NCBI GenBank assembly: GCA_003697085.1
Contig: RFFU01000057.1
Location: 1-9,815 of the forward strand
From: Candidatus Hydrogenedentota bacterium
GTDB lineage: Bacteria; UBA8481; J006
Direction of reading: 5' to 3'
DNA length: 9,815 nt
Shown piece after piece: positions 1 to 6,045 of the stretch. Positions within the stretch are counted from its first letter, which is position 1. Each line of letters opens with the position of its first letter. The position numbers were made by a program, and so were the translations under genes. The notes under the pieces were generated by a model. The model did not search any database and was not told the origin of the DNA. It was given only the letters and a program-made list of their open reading frames with translations.

Positions 1-96
1 CCCTCGTCCCAAAAGCCCCCACCCCTCTCCCGCTCCAAGGCACCCTCCCGCGATACCGGCGACACCACCCAAGAATTCCCGGCGTGAAAACTTCAT
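1..96 (-). CDS. N-terminus of a Tat-exported protein (partial, runs off the window)
   Basis: Thirty-two codons are visible, from the ATG at 94-96 to the window edge without a stop. The peptide begins MKFSRREFLGGVAGIAGG, a clear twin-arginine signal (S-R-R-x-F-L at residues 4-9 followed by a Gly/Ala-rich hydrophobic stretch), so the product should be exported folded, as is usual for cofactor-containing proteins. Cys19 follows A-G-G; this is a weak lipobox, so a Tat lipoprotein is possible but not secure. The start is supported by AAGGAGGTG at 108-116, located in the last codons of the DUF362 gene. The spacing from the AGGAGG core is about 13 bases, slightly long. The gap to the upstream stop is only 8 bases, so it belongs to the same operon. 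The mature domain is not in the window. By context it could be the radical SAM member of the AmmeMemoRadiSam set or another redox protein, but nothing visible decides this. Confidence 0.72.
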   Translation of the reverse strand, partial: MKFSRREFLGGVAGIAGGCLGAGEGWGLLGRG

Positions 97-104
97 CGCG
101 AAAC

Positions 105-1103
105 TTACACCTCCTTCAAATCGACCTTCTCGGGAACAACCCCGAGGCCGCGGCGGGCGCAGGTTCCGATGAATCGTGCTGGACGCTTCGCTTCCTCCAA
201 CGTCGGCAGTCCCTTCCGCGCTCGTTCTTCCTCGAGAACACGACGAATTCCCTCGTCTACGGCGACGAGGTCGGTTCCCGCCACGATCCCCCCCCAACGC
301 CAGGCCCAACGGCGTTTGTACCCGGGACCGCCCTCGCATTGCGACAGTGTTCCATCCGCAATCGCCAGTCTCACCTTCCTGCGAAGAAGGTCCAACTCGT
401 TCAGATCGGCAATGAAGGGATCACAGCCGTTTGCGTGGTATTTGTTCGGATTTGAGATCACGCCGTACCAGTTCTTGAGCGACCCGGAGACGCCGGCGAG
501 TTCATGGTCCTTGACGACAGGCATATCGATCAACGCGGTGCACCGCTCCGTGACGATCCGGCTGATCCGTGTTCCGACCCGCCCCGACTCGAAGAGGTTT
601 CCCGAGTACCCGCCCCCTTCCAATCCGTCGGTTCCGACGCAATAATAGCCTTCATCATTTCCGACGTGGAATCCCGCGCGTCGCAATTCGTGGGAATACC
701 TGTCGAAAACCACGATCCGCTCGCGTTTCACCCCGACCTCGTCAAGAAAAGAGATGACGGCGCGCACGAGTTCAGGGCGCGTCGAGAGCCGCCTCCCCGC
801 GATGGTATTGACTTTGATCCCCACCCAATCCTCGGGATCGAAAAGTGTCCGGAAAACGGAGGTCGTGTCCTTCGAGCCGGAGAGTTCCGCCAGCGCCTCG
901 CGAATCAAGATCCGACAGGTTTTTTCATCGAGAGCGCCATCGTCCTTAAAGACCTTCTTCGAGCGAACCCGGATCGAACGGCCGCGAAAATCCGCTTTCG
1001 CCGAGAACTTCTTCCTGGACGCGAAGGCCAGCGCCGCCCGCCCGAACGGCGTCAGCGCCGCCGCGGCCGCGGCTGCGGTTCCGAGAAAACGACGCCGCTT
1101 CAT
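105..1103 (-). CDS. Tat-exported DUF362 domain protein
   Basis: 332 residues from the ATG at 1101-1103. A longer in-frame start exists at 1199 but is rejected: the ATG at 1103 follows GGAAGGGG and starts directly with a Tat signal (MKRRRFLG, then a poly-Ala core ending ALAFA near residue 28). After the signal the protein matches the DUF362 family: D-W-V-G-I-K-V-N-T at about 92-100, and the block MPVVKDHELAGVSGSLKNWYG around 194-214, the family's most conserved part. No CxxCxxC ferredoxin motif is present, although some DUF362 proteins carry one. The biochemical role of the family is not established; it often sits with iron-sulfur or redox partners. The start overlaps the stop of the Memo-AMMECR1 gene as ATGA, so the two are translationally coupled. 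A run of eight G (288-295) lies within the coding sequence but the frame is intact. Confidence 0.9.
   Translation of the reverse strand: MKRRRFLGTAAAAAAALTPFGRAALAFASRKKFSAKADFRGRSIRVRSKKVFKDDGALDEKTCRILIREALAELSGSKDTTSVFRTLFDPEDWVGIKVNTIAGRRLSTRPELVRAVISFLDEVGVKRERIVVFDRYSHELRRAGFHVGNDEGYYCVGTDGLEGGGYSGNLFESGRVGTRISRIVTERCTALIDMPVVKDHELAGVSGSLKNWYGVISNPNKYHANGCDPFIADLNELDLLRRKVRLAIADGTLSQCEGGPGYKRRWAWRWGGIVAGTDLVAVDEGIRRVLEEERARKGLPTLEEAKRPARFIGTCARRGLGVVPEKVDLKEV
108..116 (-). promoter_or_regulatory. Strong Shine-Dalgarno site for the partial Tat-signal gene
   Basis: On the minus strand this reads AAGGAGGTG, a nine-base match to the 3' end of 16S rRNA. It lies within the last codons of the DUF362 reading frame (K-E-V-stop), 11 bases before the ATG at 96. 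Its quality is the main reason for accepting the short edge ORF as real. Confidence 0.7.
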
Positions 1104-2653
1104 AATTCCCCTTCCGAAAAAACTTCCGCCTGGTACGTCAATATCTCCGCACCATGTTTCCAGGCGTCCGGAGGCAGACCGGCCTTGTGCGCCGCGCAAT
1201 TCGAAAGAAACTCCTCGACGCTCCAGCCCGTCTCCGTCGCCACCTGCGGGAGGAAGGTTCCGGACCGAAACCCCTGCCGGACGATGATACCGTCGCGGCC
1301 AAGCACGATCTCTTCCGGCCCGCTCACTTTCCTCGGCGGTGTCAGCACCGAGATCTCGATCTCGATCCCCCCCAACTCCATCCGATCCACCGGCCGAAAC
1401 CGGTTGTCACGAAAGGCCGCGGCGATCGTCATTTCGCGGATCGTCTTCACCAGCGGCTGATCGGGAGTAAATTGGCCGATACAGCCTCGCAGCCGTCCGT
1501 TGTATTTGAGCGTCACGAAGGCGCCTCGGTGCTGCGCAAGATGTCCCGTCGCTGCGGGCGGCGCGGGCTCGTCCAAACCCTGAACCTTCGCCTCGAGCAC
1601 CTCCCGCGCGTATCTCAACAGCGTCCTTCGTTCCTCCGGCGTCAATTTCTCCGCCTCGCCTCCCCTTCCCTCCGCTGGTTGGCTCTGTGGTTCCCGTTCG
1701 CTCATCGCCGTCGCCTCCTTTCCGCTTCCCTTCTCATCGTTTTCCTTCCAGAACACGATCGCCGCGTATCCTACAACGGCCTTCGGATCGCCGTCCGGAG
1801 CCGAGGCCGAGGTCCCGTAACGCACGATTCGCCCGCGGAATCCCCCGGCTTCCTTCATCGCAGCGACCGCCGTCAGAACCGGCATCGCTCCGCACGCCTC
1901 CCCTTCCCCTCTCGAGAAGAGTTCGCGAAGACGGTCGAAATCGAGCGCCGCCGCCGCCGTGATCGTCTTTGTGTCCATCACCTCGGCCACCGCGAGCGGA
2001 TGGTAGTGAGAAAGGTCGGTCGAGACGACCAGCAGTACGTTCTCTTCCGCAAGGATCCTCCCCAGTTCCCGCACGAAGAGTCGCCACGGCGTTCCCGAGA
2101 GGCGCCCCATCAACAAGGGAAGAACGGGGGTCCCCGAAAGCGCCCGTTGCACGAAGGGAAGTTCGTTCTCCGCCGAATGTTCCCCATCGAAGGGGGTGAG
2201 AAAGGCTCGGGAAGAGGGAACCGCATCGAGAATGCGACGGCCGAGTTTCGTTGCAATCCGCGACGTTCCGAGGGGAGTCCGATAGCCTTTGCGATCAAAG
2301 ACGGCGACCCCGGGAAAGGCGTACCGATGTGTGAAACCCAGAACGATCACGGCATCGTATTTTCGCCCCTGTACGGCGCGGAATCCCGCTCCGGCCACGG
2401 GGCCGGAATAGACGTAGCCGGCATGCGGAACGATCAGAACGCGCGGCGTCGAATCGACGGCGACCGCGGGTGATTCCGAAAGGAACCGATCGACCATGCG
2501 GCGCAGCTCGTCTCTTTCGGCGGGGAACCATCGCCCGCCGCCTCGTGCCTCGAAGATTTCTCCCGATTTCGGCGAAATCGATGAAGCCCCACACGCCGCC
2601 AGGAGAAGAATCGCGAGAATGAGGCCGCATCGCCGGCCACTGACATTGATCAC
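1100..2653 (-). CDS. Memo-AMMECR1 fusion lipoprotein (AmmeMemoRadiSam proteins B + A)
   Basis: 517 residues from the GTG at 2651-2653. A longer ATG start at 2710 is possible but would contain a TATAAT promoter-like box and bury the signal peptide; the GTG lies 8 bases after GGGAAAGGGG and gives a compact lipoprotein signal with lipobox L-A-A-C (Cys21). Residues about 60-300 are a Memo domain: PHAGYVYSG (His77), GFTHRY (His109), GEHSAENELPF (His159), TDLSHYHP (His216, His218) and EACGAMPV (Cys254). From what is known of human MEMO1, His77, His109 and Cys254 correspond to its metal ligands. A charged, low-complexity linker (about 303-336) leads to an AMMECR1 domain (about 336-515) with the signature LRGCIGQF near 388-395. 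These are the B and A proteins normally encoded beside a radical SAM enzyme. Memo is related to aromatic-ring-opening dioxygenases; the pathway is unknown. The lipobox predicts that both domains act outside the cytoplasm. It is first in an operon with the DUF362 gene. Confidence 0.9.
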   Translation of the reverse strand: MINVSGRRCGLILAILLLAACGASSISPKSGEIFEARGGGRWFPAERDELRRMVDRFLSESPAVAVDSTPRVLIVPHAGYVYSGPVAGAGFRAVQGRKYDAVIVLGFTHRYAFPGVAVFDRKGYRTPLGTSRIATKLGRRILDAVPSSRAFLTPFDGEHSAENELPFVQRALSGTPVLPLLMGRLSGTPWRLFVRELGRILAEENVLLVVSTDLSHYHPLAVAEVMDTKTITAAAALDFDRLRELFSRGEGEACGAMPVLTAVAAMKEAGGFRGRIVRYGTSASAPDGDPKAVVGYAAIVFWKENDEKGSGKEATAMSEREPQSQPAEGRGGEAEKLTPEERRTLLRYAREVLEAKVQGLDEPAPPAATGHLAQHRGAFVTLKYNGRLRGCIGQFTPDQPLVKTIREMTIAAAFRDNRFRPVDRMELGGIEIEISVLTPPRKVSGPEEIVLGRDGIIVRQGFRSGTFLPQVATETGWSVEEFLSNCAAHKAGLPPDAWKHGAEILTYQAEVFSEGEL

Positions 2654-2661
2654 AGGCTTCA

Positions 2662-2671
2662 CCCCTTTCCC
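2662..2671 (-). promoter_or_regulatory. Shine-Dalgarno site deciding the GTG start of the Memo-AMMECR1 gene
   Basis: Minus strand GGGAAAGGGG, with 8 bases between it and the GTG at 2653. No comparable site precedes the ATG at 2710. Together with the lipoprotein signal that begins at the GTG, this favours the shorter protein. Confidence 0.5.
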
Positions 2672-2686
2672 AACAACACCACTGAA

Positions 2687-2692
2687 ATTATA
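2687..2692 (-). promoter_or_regulatory. Possible -10 box for the Memo/DUF362 operon
   Basis: A perfect TATAAT on the minus strand, about 34 bases before the GTG start, would place transcription start near 2680. No good TTGACA lies at 16-18 bases upstream; that position is occupied by the end of the shared AATGACACC motif and AGAGAA. The box is suggestive but not a complete sigma-70 promoter. Confidence 0.35.
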
Positions 2693-2698
2693 AGCAAA

Positions 2699-2713
2699 AA
2701 AAGGTGTCATTCT
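2699..2713. repeat. Copy 1 of a 15-base motif shared by both operon leaders
   Basis: Plus strand AAAAGGTGTCATTCT (minus strand AGAATGACACCTTTT). It is identical over 15 bases to 9710-9724. It ends 46 bases before the GTG start of the Memo-AMMECR1 gene. It may be a regulatory element or simply a dispersed intergenic repeat. Confidence 0.55.
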
Positions 2714-2786
2714 CTTATTTTTTTCCCGGGAGCCTCCAGGTCGTGCGTGCGGAGGATGGAAGGGACCAGGTTACCGGTCAAGGGCT

Positions 2787-2860
2787 AAGAAAAAGGCAAA
2801 AGGCAAAAGGAAAAAGGGAAATGGGAAAAGGGAAGGGAAAAAGGGAAAGGCAAAAGGAAA
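2787..2860 (+). repeat. Polypurine tract
   Basis: Seventy of 74 bases are purines, built from irregular units such as GGCAAAA, GGGAAA and GGAAAAA; the four interruptions are C2797, C2804, T2822 and C2851. It lies between the two operons. In a transcript reading through from the sugar operon it would be an unstructured C/U-rich stretch. It produces apparent ORFs in several frames, none believable. Confidence 0.75.
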
Positions 2861-2875
2861 CGGACGAGTGGAAAA

Positions 2876-2891
2876 CAGACTCTCCCGTCTG
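2876..2891. repeat. Short hairpin within the intergenic repeat block
   Basis: CAGAC and GTCTG arms (2876-2880 and 2887-2891) flank a six-base loop. It directly precedes the first copy of the inverted AGKMP-type repeat and looks like part of the same repeat mosaic. It has no U-tract, so I do not call it a terminator. Confidence 0.35.
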
Positions 2892-2897
2892 CGGTGA

Positions 2898-2928
2898 AAC
2901 CTGGGATCGCAGGCATCTTGCCCGCCGG
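2898..2928. repeat. Left copy of an inverted dispersed repeat (CAGGCATCTTGCC type)
   Basis: The reverse complement of this 31-base stretch matches 3078-3108 at 27 of 31 positions, sharing GGCAAGATGCC and TCCCAGGTT. In one frame the repeat reads AGKMPA(I/L)PG, a string I recognise from spurious ORFs in many bacterial genomes, which marks it as an interspersed non-coding repeat. Confidence 0.65.
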
Positions 2929-2986
2929 AAACGGGCCGAAAGCGCGAAGAACCCAGAGCAACGGTCGGCGGTGCCCCACACACCCA

Positions 2987-3030
2987 GTGTCATTCCGAGG
3001 AGGGAGCAACGCCTGACGAGGAATCCCCCA
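2987..3030. repeat. GTCATTCCGAG...GAGGAATC dispersed intergenic repeat
   Basis: The stretch starts GTGTCATTCCGAGGAGGGAG and ends near GACGAGGAATCCCCC. Inverted arms ATTCC (2992-2996) and GGAAT (3020-3024) enclose it. It resembles the widespread GTCATTCCGAGCGAAGCGAGGAATC family of intergenic repeats. The family assignment comes from memory of the sequence and is not tested here. Confidence 0.5.
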
Positions 3031-3050
3031 CGAGTGCACGATTGGCCTTC

Positions 3051-3070
3051 CCCAGGTTGGAGAACCTGCG
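3051..3070. repeat. Copy 1 of a CCCAGGTTsGAGAACCT stem-loop repeat
   Basis: CCCAGGTTGGAGAACCTGCG matches 3101-3120 at 18 of 20 positions, exactly 50 bases apart. The AGGTT and AACCT arms can pair. It lies downstream of the sugar-operon stop codon on the minus strand. Confidence 0.55.
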
Positions 3071-3077
3071 CACCATT

Positions 3078-3108
3078 CCTGCCGGCAAGATGCCGGCGCT
3101 CCCAGGTT
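3078..3108. repeat. Right copy of the inverted dispersed repeat, with a perfect hairpin
   Basis: Inverted relative to 2898-2928 (27 of 31 positions). Inside it, GCCGGC-AAGAT-GCCGGC (3081-3097) is a perfect 6-bp stem with a 5-base loop. On the minus strand it follows the stop of the 303-residue gene and could slow or end transcription, but there is no U-run. Confidence 0.6.
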
Positions 3109-3120
3109 CGAGAACCTACG
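3101..3120. repeat. Copy 2 of the CCCAGGTTsGAGAACCT repeat, containing a stop codon
   Basis: CCCAGGTTCGAGAACCTACG. AGGTTC and GAACCT form a 6-bp inverted repeat around GA. The minus-strand TAG stop at 3116-3118 falls inside this repeat, so the repeat supplies the last codons or stop of the gene and the first bases downstream. Confidence 0.55.
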
Positions 3121-4027
3121 CCCCCCTTGCTTCTCTCTCCCGGCGAATCACCGCGAACGTCTCCTCGGCGTGCGCCTCCGTCGAGACGCCCACGACGATG
3201 GAATCCACGTTCGGAAAACGGAAGAGATATTCATAGGCTTCCGCGGGCCGCAGGTACCCGCTGGCCAGCGTTCCCATCGCCACGAAGGAAAGCCCCCCTT
3301 CCTTCAAGGCTCGCTCGTTCGACGGACGGTCCGGATTCATCTGATATCCGGCCTTGTTGAACGAGGCCATGATGACCGGTCTCTCGATTCCCCATTCGTG
3401 GAGTCGTCTCAATAAATACGGAAGATTATACGTGCAGTACGCGGCGGCGGCGCCGTTATACCGCCGCGGAATGTACTCCTCGTAGAATTCAAAGATGCCT
3501 CGAAGCCCCAACCCGAGACAGAGGTCGGTCAGAGCCTGATGAAGAAAGACGGCTCTGAGATCCAGCGAGGTGAAGACCGCCATCTCGAGATCGATCAAGG
3601 TCTCGATCATCTTCATCAGATCCCGCCCCAAAACCCCCGCTCCTCCCTTCAGAATTGTTCCGAGTTTCGTCCCAATACCGGCCCCGGAAAGAGAATCCAG
3701 GACGACGTTCGTCAGGCCCTTTTCGTTGGCCATCCGCACATACTTCGCAATGTACGGAAGCACAGGATAGAGCCGGAGACCGTCGGAAATGCCGGGTTCC
3801 GCCCGCAGGGCATCGCAGATCGGGCGCGCCCGCGGATGAGTCGAGAGCATCAGCGCGTCAACGCCGCGCTCCCGAGCGAATCGAATCATCGCCGTCACGT
3901 TTCGAATATCGGAGAACTTCTGATCCCGCGCGGCTCCCTTCTCGTGGGAAAGGTGGTCCACGCCGAAGAAGGGATTGTGTCCCAGGATGATCGGGTCGAG
4001 GGGAGGTCTCGTCGTTTCGTGTTTCAT
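3116..4027 (-). CDS. Conserved TIM-barrel protein, aldo/keto-reductase-like, function unknown
   Basis: 303 residues. The start ATG overlaps the upstream oxidoreductase stop as ATGA and is preceded by GGAGGAG. The alternation of predicted strands and helices, together with the end (S-F-V-A-M-G-T-L-A-S-G-Y-L-R-P near 247-261, then N-V-D-S-I-V-V-G-V-S-T at 273-283), resembles the final barrel strands of aldo/keto reductases, where a similar V-D-S-V-I-V-G motif binds the cofactor phosphate. The N-terminus, LGHNPFFGVDHLSHE at 15-29, is distinctive and not typical of that family, and I cannot see the usual D-Y-K-H catalytic tetrad. There is no signal peptide or membrane segment, so it should be cytosolic. 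As last gene of the sugar operon it may act on a sugar or sugar nucleotide, or as an isomerase-type enzyme; this is inference. The stop codon lies in a dispersed repeat. Confidence 0.82.
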   Translation of the reverse strand: MKHETTRPPLDPIILGHNPFFGVDHLSHEKGAARDQKFSDIRNVTAMIRFARERGVDALMLSTHPRARPICDALRAEPGISDGLRLYPVLPYIAKYVRMANEKGLTNVVLDSLSGAGIGTKLGTILKGGAGVLGRDLMKMIETLIDLEMAVFTSLDLRAVFLHQALTDLCLGLGLRGIFEFYEEYIPRRYNGAAAAYCTYNLPYLLRRLHEWGIERPVIMASFNKAGYQMNPDRPSNERALKEGGLSFVAMGTLASGYLRPAEAYEYLFRFPNVDSIVVGVSTEAHAEETFAVIRREREARGA

Positions 4028-5076
4028 CGTTCTCCTCCGAACGCATCCGGTTCCTTCGGCGCTCCCCGATCCGCGGCCGAGGCATAAATCGCGTCGATGA
4101 GACGATGGACCTTCCAGGCCGCGCGAACATTATTTTCCGGACTTCGCCCCTCCCGGACACACCGCAAAAATTCGATATTCTCCCGGGTGTACTGTCCCCC
4201 GCCGATATCGATCGGGACTCCTTCGAAGAGTTCCGGTATCCGCTCGATCGTCCACCCTCGCGACAACCCCGCGGCCTCTTTCTCCAAAAAGACCTTCACG
4301 ATATCGTCCGTGACGATGAGCGTACCGTCCGTTCCGTGCACGTCAAAGCGGGTCTCGACAAGGCGATGGCCTCGCACGCTCCAGGAAGAATCGAGCCAGC
4401 CCGTGACTCCGCTTTTCATCTCAAAGATCACGTGAAGGAAATCCTCGGTCTCACCGGAATAAAAATTGTTCTGGCGCGCGTTGACAAACGCCGCCTCGCC
4501 GAAATACCACGTCACGAGGTCGAGGGCATGGGAGCAAGGCCCCATAATCAGCCCGCCGCCGGATTTCTTCTTGTCATATCGCCAGCCCTTCCCTTTCCGG
4601 AAGAGTTGCGAGACATACATCGTAACCTGAAATTGAATCACCTTCCCCAGAACGCCCGATTCCAGCAACGACTTCGCTCGCCGGAAGGTCGGGAGGTACC
4701 GCATCATCCAAGCCACCATATTCGGGACGGAGCGGCGCTCGAGCGCATCGACGAGCCGCCGCGCCTCGGAGGCCGTGGTGGACAGCGGTTTCTCGACGAA
4801 GGTGGAAACTCCGTGTTCCACACAAGCGATCCCCATATCCACGTGTTGGAAGACAGGGGTTGCAATGTAGGCGGCATCGAGATCTTCCTTTTTGAGCATC
4901 TCACGATAATCCGAATAAACTCTCACATCGGGCTTGAGCGTTTTCAAGGCGCGCGCGACCAGGTCGGACGGTTCCGCTACTGCGGCCAAGGTCGATCCTT
5001 CCAACCCGTTCACGATTCCCCCGTGAAGCATTCCCATCTTACCGAATCCAATGATTCCGATCCTCAAATCCGCCAT
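4024..5076 (-). CDS. Gfo/Idh/MocA family NAD(P)-dependent sugar oxidoreductase
   Basis: 350 residues, the family's normal length. The N-terminal Rossmann fold carries G-F-G-K-M-G at 10-15, and the family's E-K-P motif is at 95-97 (its lysine contacts substrate and cofactor). The C-terminal domain contains GGGLIMGPCSHALD at 173-186, with His183 and Asp186 at the usual catalytic positions. Members oxidise or reduce a hydroxyl or keto group of sugars, inositols or sugar nucleotides; the substrate cannot be read from sequence. The start is supported by GGAGGAG about 9 bases upstream, which overlaps the end of the glycosyltransferase gene (3 bases between stop and start). It is cytosolic, with no signal or membrane segment. 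Its place beside a nucleotide-sugar dehydrogenase suggests that it processes a 3-keto or uronic-acid nucleotide sugar; that is inference. Confidence 0.9.
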   Translation of the reverse strand: MADLRIGIIGFGKMGMLHGGIVNGLEGSTLAAVAEPSDLVARALKTLKPDVRVYSDYREMLKKEDLDAAYIATPVFQHVDMGIACVEHGVSTFVEKPLSTTASEARRLVDALERRSVPNMVAWMMRYLPTFRRAKSLLESGVLGKVIQFQVTMYVSQLFRKGKGWRYDKKKSGGGLIMGPCSHALDLVTWYFGEAAFVNARQNNFYSGETEDFLHVIFEMKSGVTGWLDSSWSVRGHRLVETRFDVHGTDGTLIVTDDIVKVFLEKEAAGLSRGWTIERIPELFEGVPIDIGGGQYTRENIEFLRCVREGRSPENNVRAAWKVHRLIDAIYASAADRGAPKEPDAFGGER

Positions 5077-5079
5077 CCG

Positions 5080-6045
5080 TCATCTCCTCCGGGAATCGTG
5101 CACCGACTTGTCCACCATATACTTCACGTCCTTGAGAAGTTGGAGAACGAATCCGAAGAAGAAGAGTTGCGTTCCCATCGTGACCAGCAATGTAACCAGA
5201 AGGAGGGCGGGCAGTCGTTTGAAGAGCGCCGCGATCTGAAACCCCTCCTGCCAGAAGACAAAGCCGAAATAACCGAACGCGGAAAGCACGAAGATGATCC
5301 CGAGGGAATAAAGCCACTTCAGATGGGCCTTTGACCGGAGAATCAGGATCGGAAGCGTGTAGAAGATGTACGTCGGAATCGACGCGACGACACGCGAGGA
5401 GCCGGCGGCGCGCTTACGCCAGACGCTCGGAATCTCCTTGATGCGGAACCCCTTCTGGTCGGCGTCGATGATCGTCTCCTGTACATAGGTGTGCGTGCCC
5501 AGCATCTCGAGTTCCTCCACGACCTCGGGCTTCATCGCCCGGATTCCACCGTGGGAATCGGTCAGCGGGAGTCCGGTGAAGGCTCTGAGCATTGCGGAGA
5601 GCACGATGGTGCCGAACCGATTGATCAGCGGGTAGCGATATTGAACGAGCCCGGGACGGCAGAAGCGCGATGCCAAGACCAGGTCCGCCTGATCATTCGC
5701 TACCACTTCGAGGAAACGCGGGATCTCCTCCGGATCGGTCTGGCCGTCGGCGTCATACATCATAATGAAGTCGGGATGGTGATCGAGCGCGGCCTTCAGA
5801 CCGACGTACATCGCGTACCCCAGCCCTTTCCCTCCCCCGTTGACGATCACGGCGCCCTTCTCCCGAGCGATGCGGCGCGTGCCGTCCTTCGAATCGTCGG
5901 AGAGAAGAATGATCGGTTTGGGAAGGTCGTGCTTCTCGAAACTCCCGAAAACTTCCTCCAGAGTCTCCGCGATTCGCTGCTCCTCGTTTCGGGTCGGAAT
6001 GACGACACAGATCCGCTTCTCTTTCAACTTCTCCGCCAGTGTCAT
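5080..6045 (-). CDS. GT2 glycosyltransferase, polyprenyl-phosphate type with two C-terminal membrane helices
   Basis: 321 residues from the ATG at 6043-6045. The frame is open to an ATG at 6180, but the inner start has GGAGG 10 bases upstream, overlaps the dehydrogenase stop as ATGA and begins the family fold immediately. The GT-A domain shows VVIPTRNEE (14-22), SDDSKDGT (49-56), the metal-binding D-A-D (98-100) in YDADGQTDPEE, and ASRF (125-128). Two hydrophobic segments near 244-264 and 279-304 anchor it in the inner membrane. This layout matches the dolichyl/undecaprenyl-phosphate mannosyl- and glucosyltransferases, which load a sugar from a nucleotide donor onto a lipid carrier on the cytoplasmic face. 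The sugar is unknown. The downstream oxidoreductase follows after 3 bases. Its neighbours point to cell-envelope glycan synthesis or glycosylation of exported molecules. Confidence 0.9.
   Translation of the reverse strand: MTLAEKLKEKRICVVIPTRNEEQRIAETLEEVFGSFEKHDLPKPIILLSDDSKDGTRRIAREKGAVIVNGGGKGLGYAMYVGLKAALDHHPDFIMMYDADGQTDPEEIPRFLEVVANDQADLVLASRFCRPGLVQYRYPLINRFGTIVLSAMLRAFTGLPLTDSHGGIRAMKPEVVEELEMLGTHTYVQETIIDADQKGFRIKEIPSVWRKRAAGSSRVVASIPTYIFYTLPILILRSKAHLKWLYSLGIIFVLSAFGYFGFVFWQEGFQIAALFKRLPALLLVTLLVTMGTQLFFFGFVLQLLKDVKYMVDKSVHDSRRR

Larger units (their letters stand above)
2711..3115. other. Gene-free intergenic repeat block between the two operons
   Basis: This stretch separates the end of the sugar operon from the promoter region of the Memo operon. 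It holds the polypurine tract and the mosaic of small palindromic repeats listed separately. All reading frames through it are low-complexity or repeat-derived, so I see no gene. I see no clear intrinsic terminator, tRNA or CRISPR array. Confidence 0.7.

Noticed and set aside
1154-2473. 439-codon plus-strand open frame
   Set aside because: It lies opposite the Memo-AMMECR1 fusion, whose conserved motifs show the minus strand is the coding one.
2654-2710. ATG at 2710 as start of the Memo-AMMECR1 gene
   Set aside because: It would include a TATAAT box and overlap the shared 15-base motif, lacks a ribosome site and pushes the lipoprotein signal inward. The GTG at 2653 has a good site and gives a normal signal peptide.
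3078-3108. Intrinsic terminator of the sugar operon
   Set aside because: There is a perfect 6-bp GC hairpin but no T-run after it on the minus strand, and the same sequence recurs as a dispersed repeat.
2898-3120. CRISPR array
   Set aside because: The repeats are only pairs, partly inverted, with unequal spacing and no spacer pattern.
2704-3360. 218-codon plus-strand open frame across the intergenic block
   Set aside because: Its translation consists of Lys/Arg/Gly from the polypurine tract, repeat-derived strings and antisense of the 303-residue gene.
4105-5334. 409-codon plus-strand open frame
   Set aside because: It is antisense to the Gfo/Idh/MocA gene and the glycosyltransferase end, with no family motifs.
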